NCBI RefSeq assembly: GCF_017303295.1
Contig: NZ_JAFKOK010000014.1
Span: forward strand, 1 to 64,000
Reading direction: 5' to 3'
From: Rhodobacter sp. NTK016B
GTDB taxonomy: Bacteria; Pseudomonadota; Alphaproteobacteria; Rhodobacterales; Rhodobacteraceae
DNA length: 64,000 bases
A program made the position numbers and the translations under genes. Below, one piece after another: positions 25,514 to 36,092 of the stretch (the stretch's first letter is position 1; the number at the start of each line of letters is the position of its first letter). Under the pieces are notes generated by a model. The model did no database searches, was not told the origin of the DNA, and saw only the letters and a list, made by a program, of their open reading frames with translations.

Positions 25514-26098
25514 ATGGACGGCGACTTCAGGCAAAGCTTCGTGCACGAACCCGCGGCTTTGAAACATTTCCCGGCACTCGTCCTGAACGCCGATTACCGT
25601 CCGCTCAGCTATTACCCGCTTTCGCTGTGGCCGTGGCAGGAAGCGGTCAAGGCGGTCTGGATGGACCGCGTGACGATTGCCGCCGAATACGAGCAGACGG
25701 TGCACAGCCAGAAGCTCGAGATGCGAATACCCTCGGTCGTCGTGCTGAAAGATTTTGTCAAACCCCGAAAGCGCGTGGCCTTCACGCGCTTTAATCTTTT
25801 CCTGCGCGACGAATTCACCTGCCAGTATTGCGGCTCGCGCCACGATCTGACCTTCGATCACGTGGTGCCGCGCGCGATGGGCGGCGTGACAAGCTGGGAA
25901 AACGTGGTCGCAGCCTGCGCGCCTTGCAATCTGCGCAAAGGGTCGAAAAGCCTGCGCGCCTCGGGATTGCGGCTGGCGCGTCCCGCCCGCCGGCCGCATG
26001 CAGCCGAGCTGATCGACAAGGGCCGCCGCTTCCCGCCCAACCACCTGCACGAAAGCTGGGCCGATTATCTCTACTGGGATACCGAACTGGAAGCTTGA
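25514..26098 (+). CDS. HNH endonuclease family protein
   Basis: A 194-residue protein. The N-terminal region (ALVLNADYRPLSYYPLSLWP) and FNLFLRDEFTCQYCG lead into the HNH core: C-x-x-C zinc pair, DLTFDHVVPRAMGG (the D-H of the motif), WENVVAACAPCNLRKG (the N and second C-x-x-C). This is the common stand-alone bacterial HNH protein, about 190 residues long and widespread in alphaproteobacteria as a housekeeping gene of unknown role. No mobile element is next to it. Confidence 0.9.
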   Translation: MDGDFRQSFVHEPAALKHFPALVLNADYRPLSYYPLSLWPWQEAVKAVWMDRVTIAAEYEQTVHSQKLEMRIPSVVVLKDFVKPRKRVAFTRFNLFLRDEFTCQYCGSRHDLTFDHVVPRAMGGVTSWENVVAACAPCNLRKGSKSLRASGLRLARPARRPHAAELIDKGRRFPPNHLHESWADYLYWDTELEA

Positions 26099-26181
26099 CT
26101 TGCCGGCTTTATGCTGGACTTTGAGCGCCGGGCAGCCTATTCCGGCCCGAAGTTAACGCTAACACCGCAGGAGCCCTGCCC

Positions 26182-27630
26182 ATGGTCGCCCGCGTCATTC
26201 CCGTCGATCCGTTCGACCTCGTCATCTTCGGTGCCACCGGCGACCTTGCCCGGCGCAAGATCCTCCCGGCGCTCTGCCGCCGTTTCGGCGAAGGCCAGAT
26301 GCCCGAAGACGCGCGCATCATCGGTGCGGCGCGCAGCGAGATGTCGCGCGACGAGTTCATCGAAATGGTCTCGCAGGCCTTCGACGAATTCCTCGGCGCG
26401 CAGGCCCCCGACGCGGCGCAACGCGCTGCGTTCTTCGAGCGGCTGGACTATGTCGCCATCGACGCCATGGGCGATGACGGCTGGCGCGATCTTGCAGCGC
26501 TGATGCGCAACGATGTCGTGCGTGCCTTCTACTTCTCGGTCGCGCCGTCGCTGTTCGGCCCACTGGCGGCCAATCTGGGCAAGTTCGACATGATCACGCC
26601 GCAGACGCGGATCGTGGTGGAGAAGCCTTTCGGCAACGATCTGGAAACCGCGCGCGCGCTCAACCAAACGCTGGCCGAGTTTTTCGACGAGACGCAGATC
26701 TACCGGATCGACCATTATCTGGGCAAGGAAACGGTCCAGAACCTGATGGCCGTGCGCTTCGCCAATATCTTTTTCGAACCGCTCTGGAACGCGCGTTTCG
26801 TCGACCATGTTCAGATCACCGTTGCTGAAACCGTGGGCGTCGGCGGGCGCGGCCCGTATTACGACAAATCGGGCGCGATGCGGGACATGGTGCAAAACCA
26901 CCTGATGCAGCTTCTGTGTCTGATGGCGATGGAGCCGCCCTATAAGTTCGATCCCGACGCCGTGCGCGATGAAAAGCTCAAGGTGATCCACGCGCTCGAC
27001 CCGGTGGCGCCCTCGGACGTGGTGCGCGGCCAATACGCGGCGGGGACAGGAACGGCCTCGTTCGCGCAGGAGGTCGAGCATCCGGGCACCACGACCGAAA
27101 GCTATATCGCGCTGAAAGTGGGGATTTCCAATTGGCGCTGGAAGGGCACGCCCTTCTACCTGCGCACCGGCAAGCGGCTGCGCTCGCGCGTGTCGGAAAT
27201 CGCTGTGGCTTTCCGCGACCCGCCGCATTCGATCTTCGGCGAGGACGCGCCGTGGAAGGCCAACCTTCTGGTCATCCGTCTGCAGCCCGACGAAGGCATG
27301 ACGCTGAAGGTGATGATCAAGGAGCCCGGCCCCGGCGGGATGCGCCTGAAGGATGTGGCGCTGGATATGTCCTTTGCCGAGGCTCTGGGCGACGATCTGC
27401 ACATTCCCGACGCTTATGAACGGCTGATCATGGATGTGATCCGGGGCAATCAGACGCTTTTCATGCGCGGCGACGAGGTCGAAGCGGCCTGGGCCTGGAC
27501 CGATCCGATCATCGCCGCGTGGCAAGGCTCCGCCGATCAGCCGGCAATGTACGATCCGGGGTCGTCGGGGCCGGATGAAGCGCTTAAGTTGATTCATCTG
27601 GATAATAGAAGCTGGCGCGAGATCCGTTGA
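26182..27630 (+). CDS. zwf: Glucose-6-phosphate 1-dehydrogenase
   Basis: A 482-residue enzyme. The nucleotide-binding N-terminus is FDLVIFGATGDLARRKILPA (residues 11-30) and the substrate/catalytic block is YRIDHYLGKETVQNLMAVRF (about residues 173-192). Further blocks are VQITVAETVGVGGRGPYYD and FYLRTGKRL. It oxidises glucose-6-phosphate to 6-phosphogluconolactone with NADP, opening the Entner-Doudoroff and pentose phosphate routes. The stop TGA is immediately followed by the pgl ATG, indicating translational coupling. Confidence 0.97.
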   Translation: MVARVIPVDPFDLVIFGATGDLARRKILPALCRRFGEGQMPEDARIIGAARSEMSRDEFIEMVSQAFDEFLGAQAPDAAQRAAFFERLDYVAIDAMGDDGWRDLAALMRNDVVRAFYFSVAPSLFGPLAANLGKFDMITPQTRIVVEKPFGNDLETARALNQTLAEFFDETQIYRIDHYLGKETVQNLMAVRFANIFFEPLWNARFVDHVQITVAETVGVGGRGPYYDKSGAMRDMVQNHLMQLLCLMAMEPPYKFDPDAVRDEKLKVIHALDPVAPSDVVRGQYAAGTGTASFAQEVEHPGTTTESYIALKVGISNWRWKGTPFYLRTGKRLRSRVSEIAVAFRDPPHSIFGEDAPWKANLLVIRLQPDEGMTLKVMIKEPGPGGMRLKDVALDMSFAEALGDDLHIPDAYERLIMDVIRGNQTLFMRGDEVEAAWAWTDPIIAAWQGSADQPAMYDPGSSGPDEALKLIHLDNRSWREIR

Positions 27631-28302
27631 ATGGACTTAGTCGAATATTCCGACGCTGATATGATGATGATTTCCCTCGCGCGGCAATTGTCGCGCGATC
27701 TGCGCGAGGCATTGGCCCGTCGTGACCGGGCGCTTTTTGCCGTGCCGGGCGGTACGACGCCGGGCCCGGTTTTCGACATGCTGGCTGCGGTCGACATGGA
27801 CTGGTCCGCGATCGATATCGTGCCGGGCGACGAGCGCTGGCTGCCCGAGGATCATCCCCGTTCCAATGCCGGACAGGTCCGCGCGCGGCTGTTGCGCGAC
27901 AAGGCGGCGGCGGCGACGCTGTTGTCGCTCTGGCGCGACGTGCCCACGCCCGAAGAGGGCGCGCCGATGGTGGCCGAAGAACTGGCGCCGCATCTGCCGG
28001 TCGACGTGGCCTTGGTGGGGATGGGGGCCGATATGCACACGGCCTCGCTGTTTCCCGATGCCGACGGGCTTGAGGCCGCGCTCGCCCCGGATGCGCCGGC
28101 AGTCCTGCCGATCAGCGCCCCCGGTGCGCCCGAACCCCGCGTCACGCTGAGCGCGCGCACCCTGCGCGAGGCTTTCGCGCTGCATGTGCTGATCACCGGC
28201 GACGAGAAACGTGCGGCAATCGAACGGGCCGAAAAGCTGTCCCCGATGGAAGCGCCGATTGCGGCCCTTCTGTCCAAGGCAACGGTGCATTGGGCGCCCT
28301 GA
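27631..28302 (+). CDS. pgl: 6-phosphogluconolactonase
   Basis: A 223-residue protein of the DevB/Pgl family: ALFAVPGGTTPGPVFDML, IVPGDERWLPEDHPRSNAGQ, VALVGMGADMHTASLFPDAD and ITGDEKRAAIERA. It hydrolyses 6-phosphogluconolactone to 6-phosphogluconate. Its ATG directly abuts the zwf stop. The next gene (olsA) is convergent, 10 bases away, so the operon here is only zwf-pgl; the edd/eda genes are not in the window. Confidence 0.96.
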   Translation: MDLVEYSDADMMMISLARQLSRDLREALARRDRALFAVPGGTTPGPVFDMLAAVDMDWSAIDIVPGDERWLPEDHPRSNAGQVRARLLRDKAAAATLLSLWRDVPTPEEGAPMVAEELAPHLPVDVALVGMGADMHTASLFPDADGLEAALAPDAPAVLPISAPGAPEPRVTLSARTLREAFALHVLITGDEKRAAIERAEKLSPMEAPIAALLSKATVHWAP

Positions 28303-28312
28303 CGGGATGCCC

Positions 28313-29224
28313 TTAATCCGCCATGACGCCCTCGGGCAGATGCGCGGCAAGGCCGTCGCGCACCTGCGCCTCGCAGATTCGGGCCAGCGTCTTGCGGTTG
28401 CCAGCCTCGGCGATTGGCACGGGCGGGTGGAAAACCAGCTCGACGTGCCCCTGCCGGGGTTGCGCCAGCACGCGCAGGAAATGCGCCGCGAATCCCAGAT
28501 CGCCCCACCAGCCGTAGAACCGGCTGTCGCGGCCCTTGGGCGCGACATAGATCACGCTGACCGGCTGGATCGACAACAGCCCCGCGAGTTCCTCGGTGAA
28601 AAACGCGGCAAACAGCGTGGGCTTGAAGGGCAGGACACGGATCCCGTCCGAGCTGGTCCCTTCGGGGAAGAAACACAGATGATGCCCGGCGCGCAGCCGG
28701 GCCTCGAAGGTGAGTTTCTGCGCACGCGCGTCGCGCGCCGAGCGGCGGATGAAGATCGTCCCGGTCGCCCGCGCCAGCCAGCCGATGCCGGGCCAGTTGG
28801 CGATCTCGTCCTTGGCGACGAAATAGATCCGCTGAGGCGCGTTCATGACGAAAATATCGAGCCAGCTCGCATGGTTGGCCACCACCGCGCCACGTCGCCG
28901 CATCGGGCGTCCCTGGGTCTTCAGCCGTATCCCCAGAATCGCCAGCGCGCCCTTGCACACGCCTTGGGTGATGAATGGCGTCACCGGACGGCGCAAACCG
29001 AATAGCGGGCGCTCGAACAGACGGATCGTCAGGTGGATCAGCAGCCCGCCGAACACGACCACCACCAGCACCGGCAATCGCAGCGCCGCGACCAGCCAAC
29101 CCAGCGGGCCGATCCTGACCGGCGCGGGCTCGCCCTCGTTGAAGACCCAAGATGGCGGTGCGTCAGCGGCACGCGACGCAGGCTCAGGCGCGCGGCGATT
29201 TTCGGGTGTAGTAGTCAAAGGCAC
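28313..29224 (-). CDS. olsA: Lysophosphatidic acid/ornithine lipid O-acyltransferase OlsA
   Basis: About 303 residues from a GTG at 29224, chosen because the frame upstream is inside olsB and not family-like; a TTG two codons later is an alternative. Acyltransferase motifs are VVANHASWLDIF (N-H-x4-D, the catalytic motif), FIRRSARDAR, LCFFPEGTSSDG (E-G-T-S block) and VSVIYVAP. A hydrophobic helix precedes the catalytic domain. OlsA esterifies the lyso-ornithine lipid made by OlsB, and related enzymes also acylate lysophosphatidate. It overlaps olsB by about 41 bases, so the two are translated together. Confidence 0.9.
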   Translation of the reverse strand: MPLTTTPENRRAPEPASRAADAPPSWVFNEGEPAPVRIGPLGWLVAALRLPVLVVVVFGGLLIHLTIRLFERPLFGLRRPVTPFITQGVCKGALAILGIRLKTQGRPMRRRGAVVANHASWLDIFVMNAPQRIYFVAKDEIANWPGIGWLARATGTIFIRRSARDARAQKLTFEARLRAGHHLCFFPEGTSSDGIRVLPFKPTLFAAFFTEELAGLLSIQPVSVIYVAPKGRDSRFYGWWGDLGFAAHFLRVLAQPRQGHVELVFHPPVPIAEAGNRKTLARICEAQVRDGLAAHLPEGVMAD

Positions 29225-29990
29225 GCTCGGACATGGCGGACGTATCCATGATAAGGCACACGTCGGTTGTGTTGAAATCGCGGTCGATGAAAGCGCCCTG
29301 CCCCACGAAACCGCCAAGCCGCAGATAAGCGCGGATCAGCGGCGGGATCGCGGCCAGCGCGGCGCGGCGGTCGATGCCTGCCGGGTCTGGCAGAACAAGC
29401 GGCGGCTCGGATCCCGGCCGCAGCGTCACGCGCAGGGCTTCGGGCGCCAGATGGTTGGCATAGAGCCAGCTCAGCGCCTCGGCATGGCGCTGCGGGTCGG
29501 CCCCGTGGAACGAGGCCACGCCGAACATGATCTCGATTTCGCGCGCGATCACGTATTCGGCCAGCCCGTTCCACAGATGGACCATCGACGCGCCGCGCCG
29601 ATGCGCCGGATGCACGCAGCTGCGCCCCAGCTCGACCAGCTTGCGACCGCTCGCGCGCAAGGGCGTCAGGTCGAATTCGGCGTCGGAATAGAACCGCCCC
29701 AGCGCCTCGGCCCGGTCCTGCGGCAACAGCCGGTAGACACCTACCACGTGGTTCAGCTCTTGGGGGTCGGCATGGCGATCGATCAGCAGCAGATGGTCGA
29801 AATGCGGGTCCAGAGCATCGCGTTCCAACCGCGCGACGTGATCGGCGCCCGAACATTGCGCACCGAGTTCCTCGACAAACACCGCGTAACGCAGCCGCTG
29901 CGCCGACAGCAGATCGGCCTCGCTCGCGGCCAGACGCACAGCGTAATTCGCGTCACGGGTGCCCTCTGGCGGGCTGATGCGATGATCCAT
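29184..29990 (-). CDS. olsB: L-ornithine N-alpha-acyltransferase OlsB
   Basis: A 268-residue GNAT-fold protein: LRYAVFVEELGAQCSGADH, VVGVYRLLPQDRAEALGRFYS, VELGRSCVHPAHRRGASMVH, LWNGLAEYVIAREIEIMFGVA, SFHGADPQRH and LRLGGFVGQGAFIDRDFNT. It transfers a 3-hydroxyacyl chain from ACP to ornithine, giving lyso-ornithine lipid, which OlsA then O-acylates. These phosphorus-free membrane lipids are typical of alphaproteobacteria. The olsB-olsA order and overlap support the name; compare the second, stand-alone homologue at 11063-11860. Confidence 0.92.
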   Translation of the reverse strand: MDHRISPPEGTRDANYAVRLAASEADLLSAQRLRYAVFVEELGAQCSGADHVARLERDALDPHFDHLLLIDRHADPQELNHVVGVYRLLPQDRAEALGRFYSDAEFDLTPLRASGRKLVELGRSCVHPAHRRGASMVHLWNGLAEYVIAREIEIMFGVASFHGADPQRHAEALSWLYANHLAPEALRVTLRPGSEPPLVLPDPAGIDRRAALAAIPPLIRAYLRLGGFVGQGAFIDRDFNTTDVCLIMDTSAMSERAFDYYTRKSPRA

Positions 29991-30067
29991 GCCACAATTC
30001 CCTTGAACAACCCCGGCATTTGACCCGTGCGGCGGTTGTGTCTTACGATTTTGTTAACCCTAACGAC

Positions 30068-30241
30068 CTAGGCTCCGGGAACCCATTCGAGATCGATCAC
30101 CTGTGTATCCACCACCACTTTGCCCGCTTCTTCGAAATTCACCGTCACGCGCGCACCGACAACCGACTGGACCTGTCCAAGGCCCCAATCGGGTTGCGAC
30201 GGATGTCGAACGAACATGCCGGGTTCAAGGAGTTGAGCCAT
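30068..30241 (-). CDS. DUF3553 family small protein
   Basis: A 57-residue protein, [20 protein letters not shown] then LGQVQSVVGARVTVNFEEAG and a short tail. The pattern matches DUF3553, a small SH3-like or Tudor-like beta-barrel family also seen at the C-terminus of some UvrD-type helicases; function unknown. Its ATG occupies 30239-30241 on the minus strand and overlaps the chpT ATG on the plus strand within one CATG. Its own ribosome-binding site (GGAGA, 30248-30252) lies inside the first codons of chpT. Confidence 0.85.
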   Translation of the reverse strand: MAQLLEPGMFVRHPSQPDWGLGQVQSVVGARVTVNFEEAGKVVVDTQVIDLEWVPGA

Positions 30242-30842
30242 GGAACATCTCCAGTCCAGTATCGGGGGCCGCGTAATGGCCGATGACGACCTTGCAGCCA
30301 TCGTCGGCTCGCGACTGTGTCATGATCTGGTAAGCCCTCTGGGCGCAATCGGCAACGGGGTCGAGCTTCTGAGCATGATCCAGGGGGCCTCGGATGAGTT
30401 GACGCTGGTGGAAGACGCGGTGCGCGTCGCGCAGGCGCGGGTCAAGCTGTTCCGGCTGGCGTTTGGCCGCGCGCATGAGATGCAGGATATCCGCGCCTCT
30501 GAGGTCATCGAGGCCCTGACAAGCCTGTCGTCGGGCGGCCGGCTGAGCGTCAACACAGCCGCCATCACGCAGCCCCTGCCCCGGATCTGTGCGAAACGGC
30601 TGACGCTGGCCGCGCTTTGTCTTGAAAACGCACTGGCTTATGGCGGCGAGATCACCGTCACCCCCGATCGCGTCACCGGAAACTCGCCGCGCCTGAAAAT
30701 CGACCCCGACTTGTGGGAGCCGCTTGTCGCAGGGCAATCGCCTGCCGAAATGCGCAGCGATACCGTGCAATTCGCGCTTCTGGCCAGCACCGGCCCCGTC
30801 ACCATCGAGGACGGGGCCGAAGGGCTGACGATCAGGGTCTGA
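30240..30842 (+). CDS. chpT: Histidine phosphotransferase ChpT
   Basis: A 200-residue protein. The dimerisation/phosphotransfer helix carries [20 protein letters not shown] (phospho-accepting His28 if translation starts at 30240). The C-terminal part is a degenerate HATPase fold. ChpT relays phosphate from CckA to CtrA and CpdR, controlling the cell cycle, motility and gene transfer agents in Rhodobacterales. ATG 30240 has AAGGAGTTGAGCC upstream; ATG 30276 is an alternative that would give 188 residues. The 3' end overlaps proA by 11 bases in a convergent arrangement. Confidence 0.9.
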   Translation: MEHLQSSIGGRVMADDDLAAIVGSRLCHDLVSPLGAIGNGVELLSMIQGASDELTLVEDAVRVAQARVKLFRLAFGRAHEMQDIRASEVIEALTSLSSGGRLSVNTAAITQPLPRICAKRLTLAALCLENALAYGGEITVTPDRVTGNSPRLKIDPDLWEPLVAGQSPAEMRSDTVQFALLASTGPVTIEDGAEGLTIRV

Positions 30843-32106
30843 TCGTCCCGTCACCGGTCACGAGGTACTTGAAGCTGGTCAGTTGCTCGGCCCCGACCGG
30901 GCCGCGCGCATGCATCTTGCCGGTGGCGATGCCGATCTCGGCGCCCATGCCGAACTCACCGCCATCGGCGAACTGGGTCGAGGCGTTGTGCATTAGGATC
31001 GCACTGTCGAGCCGCTGGAAGAAACGGTCGGCAGTGGCTTGATTTTCCGTCAGAATCGACTCGGTATGCTGCGAGCCGTAGCGCCGGATATGGGCAATCG
31101 CCGCGTCCACACCATCGACCAGCTTGGCGGCGATGATCATATCGAGGAATTCGCGTCCGAAATCGTCAGCTTTGGCCTCTATCGTGCCGGGAATGCTGAG
31201 CAATTCACCTTCGGCCCGAACTTCGACACCGGCCTTGAGCAGATCCTCGATCAGGACGCCCCCATGCTTCTCGTAGAAGCCACGGTCGATCAGCAAGCAT
31301 TCGGCCGAACCGCAGATGCCGGTCCGCCGGGTCTTGGCATTCATCACCACACGGCGCGCCTTTTCCAGATCGGCCTCGGCATCGACATAAATATGGCAGA
31401 TGCCTTCGAGATGGGCGAAGACCGGAACGCGGGCCTCTGCCTGCACCAGACCGACCAGCCCCTTGCCCCCGCGCGGAACGATCACGTCGATATACGGGAC
31501 CATGCGCAGCATCTCGGCCACGGCGGCACGGTCGCGGGTCGGCACCATCTGCACCGAGGCTTCGGGCAATCCGGCGGCGCGCAGGCCGTCGAGGATGCAT
31601 TCATAAAGCGCGGTCGAGCTGTGATAGCTTTCCGAGCCGCCGCGCAGGATGACCGCGTTGCCCGATTTGAGGCACAGCGCGGCGGCATCGGCGGTCACGT
31701 TGGGGCGGCTTTCATAGATCACGCCGATCACGCCCAGCGGCGTGCGTACGCGGCGGATATGCAAGCCCGATTCCATGTCCCATTCGGTGATCGTCTCGCC
31801 CACCGGGTCCTTTTGGCCGGCGACCGAGCGCAAGCCCGCGACGATGCCCTGAATGCGGCTCTCGTCAAGCGCAAGGCGATCCATCATCGCGTCGCTCAGA
31901 CCCTTGCCGCGTCCGAATTCGAGATCCTTGGCATTGGCTGCAAGGATCGCGTCGCGCTTGGCCCAGACCGCATCGGCCGCGGCATTGAGCGCGGCTTCCT
32001 TGCGTTCGGGTTCGGCAAAGGCCAGCTCGGCCGAGGCCGCGCGCGCCCTCTCGCCGATGCCGGTCATCAGCGTTGCGATATCCATCTGTTCGGTGGTGCC
32101 GTCCAT
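30832..32106 (-). CDS. proA: Glutamate-5-semialdehyde dehydrogenase (gamma-glutamyl phosphate reductase)
   Basis: A 424-residue protein. I chose ATG 32106 because the longer upstream frame lies within proB. Blocks include [51 protein letters not shown], the catalytic Cys in [18 protein letters not shown], and YGSQHTESI followed by [18 protein letters not shown]. It reduces gamma-glutamyl phosphate in proline synthesis. It follows proB by 14 bases in the same operon. Confidence 0.97.
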   Translation of the reverse strand: MDGTTEQMDIATLMTGIGERARAASAELAFAEPERKEAALNAAADAVWAKRDAILAANAKDLEFGRGKGLSDAMMDRLALDESRIQGIVAGLRSVAGQKDPVGETITEWDMESGLHIRRVRTPLGVIGVIYESRPNVTADAAALCLKSGNAVILRGGSESYHSSTALYECILDGLRAAGLPEASVQMVPTRDRAAVAEMLRMVPYIDVIVPRGGKGLVGLVQAEARVPVFAHLEGICHIYVDAEADLEKARRVVMNAKTRRTGICGSAECLLIDRGFYEKHGGVLIEDLLKAGVEVRAEGELLSIPGTIEAKADDFGREFLDMIIAAKLVDGVDAAIAHIRRYGSQHTESILTENQATADRFFQRLDSAILMHNASTQFADGGEFGMGAEIGIATGKMHARGPVGAEQLTSFKYLVTGDGTIRP

Positions 32107-32120
32107 GGGGCTGCCCTCCC

Positions 32121-34333
<2,213 letters not shown>

Positions 34334-34399
34334 CTATGCGCGTGGCGGATCAAGGCCCGCGCTTGGGCGCGGGCCGTATGGAAAGGCGCGGCGGGCCGG

Positions 34400-34957
34400 T
34401 CAGCCCATGCGGCGCAGATAGGTCCAGGTTGGCACCGAGCGATTGCGCGCGACCGACCACGCCTCGGCATCGCCGATGTATTCGAACCCGGCATTGGTCA
34501 GCACCCGCGCCGAAGCGGGGTTGTCCTGAAACACCTCGGCAAAGACCGTGGCGTTGCGGTGCGGATTGGCCTCAAGCAAGGCGCGGACCGCCGCCGAGGC
34601 GATGCCCCCCCGCCAATAGGACGGCGCGACCCAGTAGCCGATCTGGCTTTGACCGCGATCCAGCGCCTTGAGCGAGATAACCCCCAGAAGCGGGGCCGAT
34701 CCGAACGCGGTGCCGTCGATCGCCCAGACATCTTCGTCGCGCGCCTCGGAATGCGCCGCTTCGATGAAGGCGTCAGCAGCGCCCCGGGGCAAGGGATGCG
34801 GGATCGAGCGCGTACCCTCGGCCAGTCGGCGGTCGCCGACATAGGCGCCCAGCAGCGGCGCATCGAGCGCACGCAACGGTCGCAACACCAGCCGCTCGCC
34901 GGGAATCGTCGGCTGCAGGCAGGAAGAAGCGTCGATGGTGCCGTAGGAATAGCTCAT
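34400..34957 (-). CDS. GNAT family acetyltransferase (RimJ/RimL-like)
   Basis: A 185-residue protein. ATG 34957 is chosen because it directly precedes the domain; the frame continues upstream into the terminator. It has ERLVLRPLRALDAPLLG, the acceptor strand LLGVISLKALDRGQSQIGYWV, the acetyl-CoA loop YWRGGIASAAVRALLE (R/Q-x-x-G-x-A/G type) and NPASARVLTNAGFEYIGDAE. Such enzymes acetylate protein N-termini or small amines. It sits between the rpmA terminator and obgE. Confidence 0.88.
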   Translation of the reverse strand: MSYSYGTIDASSCLQPTIPGERLVLRPLRALDAPLLGAYVGDRRLAEGTRSIPHPLPRGAADAFIEAAHSEARDEDVWAIDGTAFGSAPLLGVISLKALDRGQSQIGYWVAPSYWRGGIASAAVRALLEANPHRNATVFAEVFQDNPASARVLTNAGFEYIGDAEAWSVARNRSVPTWTYLRRMG

Positions 34958-34994
34958 GCGTCTGCTCACGGTTTGAGGATACGGGGTAGGAACC

Positions 34995-35036
34995 GGAAAA
35001 AACAAAGGGGGCCGGCAGTTTCCCTGTCGGCCCCCC
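34995..35036 (-). terminator. Rho-independent terminator after rplU-rpmA
   Basis: On the minus strand a GGGGGCCGACAG arm pairs with CTGCCGGCCCCC (plus 35007-35018 and 35024-35035, one G-U pair), followed by UUUGUUUUUU (plus 34997-35006). It lies 27 bases past the rpmA stop and separates the ribosomal pair from the GNAT-obgE-proBA unit. Confidence 0.9.
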
Positions 35037-35062
35037 AGTAACTTGTAACTGTGACGACAGCG

Positions 35063-35332
35063 TTACTCGGCGGCCTCGGCCACCGGGACGATCGACACGA
35101 AGCTGCGGCCCTTCAGACCCTTGGTGAAGGTGACCTTGCCGTCGGTCAGCGCGAACAGCGTGTGATCGCGCCCCATGCCGACATTCGCGCCGGCCCAGTG
35201 CTTGGTGCCGCGCTGACGCACGAGGATGTTACCCGCGATGGCTTCCTGGCCACCGAAGATCTTGACGCCAAGGCGACGGCCCGCAGAGTCGCGACCGTTG
35301 CGGGACGAACCGCCTGCTTTTTTGTGAGCCAT
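35063..35332 (-). CDS. rpmA: 50S ribosomal protein L27
   Basis: An 89-residue protein: [20 protein letters not shown] then [40 protein letters not shown] and a short tail. No N-terminal cleavable extension is present, so it is the proteobacterial form whose N-terminal arm reaches the peptidyl transferase centre. It follows rplU by 6 bases. Confidence 0.98.
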   Translation of the reverse strand: MAHKKAGGSSRNGRDSAGRRLGVKIFGGQEAIAGNILVRQRGTKHWAGANVGMGRDHTLFALTDGKVTFTKGLKGRSFVSIVPVAEAAE

Positions 35333-35338
35333 TGGATA

Positions 35339-35848
35339 TTACTCCTCAGCTTTGGCGGCCGCTTTCTTGCGCGGCGCACGTTTCGGTTTTTCCGCACCGT
35401 CTTCGGCAGCGGCCTTGGCCGAGGCCTTCGGAGCGGCGGCCTTCTTGGCGGCCGGCTTCTTCGCAGCCGGGGCTTCCGAGGTCTCGACCTTGGTGCCCGA
35501 GCCGATCGCGGCCTTCACGCCCGACTTGTCCGCACCTTCGGCGAGGATGTCGGTGACGCGCAGCAGGGTGAGCTGCTGACGGTGGCCTTTGGTGCGCTGC
35601 GAGCTGTGCTTGCGGCGACGCTTGACGTAGTGAATGACCTTCTCGCCTTTGATCTGGTCGATCACTTCCGCCTGCACACCGGCACCGGCGACGAGCGGGG
35701 CACCAACGACCAGCGAGTCACCGCCGACCATCAGAACCTCGTTGAACTGGACTTTCTCACCGGCTTCCGCCGCGAGACGTTCGACGCGCAGAACGTCGCC
35801 CGCCTGGACGCGGTACTGTTTGCCGCCGGTCTTGAGGACTGCGAACAT
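35339..35848 (-). CDS. rplU: 50S ribosomal protein L21 with Ala/Lys-rich tail
   Basis: A 169-residue protein. ATG 35848 begins MFAVLKTGGKQYRVQAGDVL, the L21 N-terminus, and has AAGGAAACAAGGAC upstream (an earlier in-frame ATG at 35902 is not supported). Residues 1-105 are the L21 core (KVIHYVKRRRKHSSQRTKGH). The last 65 residues are low-complexity Ala/Lys/Pro (AAKKPAAKKAAAPKASAKAA), roughly 60 residues longer than E. coli L21. Such tails are common in alphaproteobacterial ribosomal proteins. Confidence 0.96.
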   Translation of the reverse strand: MFAVLKTGGKQYRVQAGDVLRVERLAAEAGEKVQFNEVLMVGGDSLVVGAPLVAGAGVQAEVIDQIKGEKVIHYVKRRRKHSSQRTKGHRQQLTLLRVTDILAEGADKSGVKAAIGSGTKVETSEAPAAKKPAAKKAAAPKASAKAAAEDGAEKPKRAPRKKAAAKAEE

Positions 35849-35975
35849 GTCCTTGTTTCCTTCGATTTCCGCGTTCTGTGGCCCCGGTTGCCCGGCATTC
35901 ATGGTGTTTCAGGATCCGGCATCTGGATGCCGGCACCGCCTCGAACAGCGCCCCTTTCGGGTATGATAAAGATAC

Positions 35976-36011
35976 GTGCCCCGCACCAACCGGGGGGTCG
36001 ATGCGGGGCAC
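35976..36011 (-). promoter_or_regulatory. Hairpin at the start of the rplU upstream region
   Basis: GTGCCCCGCA (35976-35985) and TGCGGGGCAC (36002-36011) pair perfectly around 16 bases, about 130 bases upstream of the rplU start. On the minus strand a TTGGTG / TATCAT pair (15-base spacer) overlaps it, so it may be part of the promoter or an L21 leader structure rather than a terminator. Confidence 0.35.
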
Positions 36012-36057
36012 GGGCCGCTCATAGCCCCGAATGGGGCGGAAAGTCAAGCGATCAGGC

Positions 36058-36086
36058 CCTCCCCGGCGCGAAAAACGCCGGGGAGG
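36058..36086 (-). terminator. Hairpin after the serine protease gene
   Basis: CCTCCCCGGCG (36058-36068) and CGCCGGGGAGG (36076-36086) form a perfect 11-bp stem with loop CGAAAAA, 6 bases past the protease stop. No U run follows, but the position fits a terminator. Confidence 0.6.
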
Positions 36087-36092
36087 AAAGCG

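Noticed and set aside
25514-26098. HNH gene considered as part of a restriction or mobile system
   Set aside because: No methyltransferase, integrase or insertion sequence beside it; the protein matches a common stand-alone chromosomal family.
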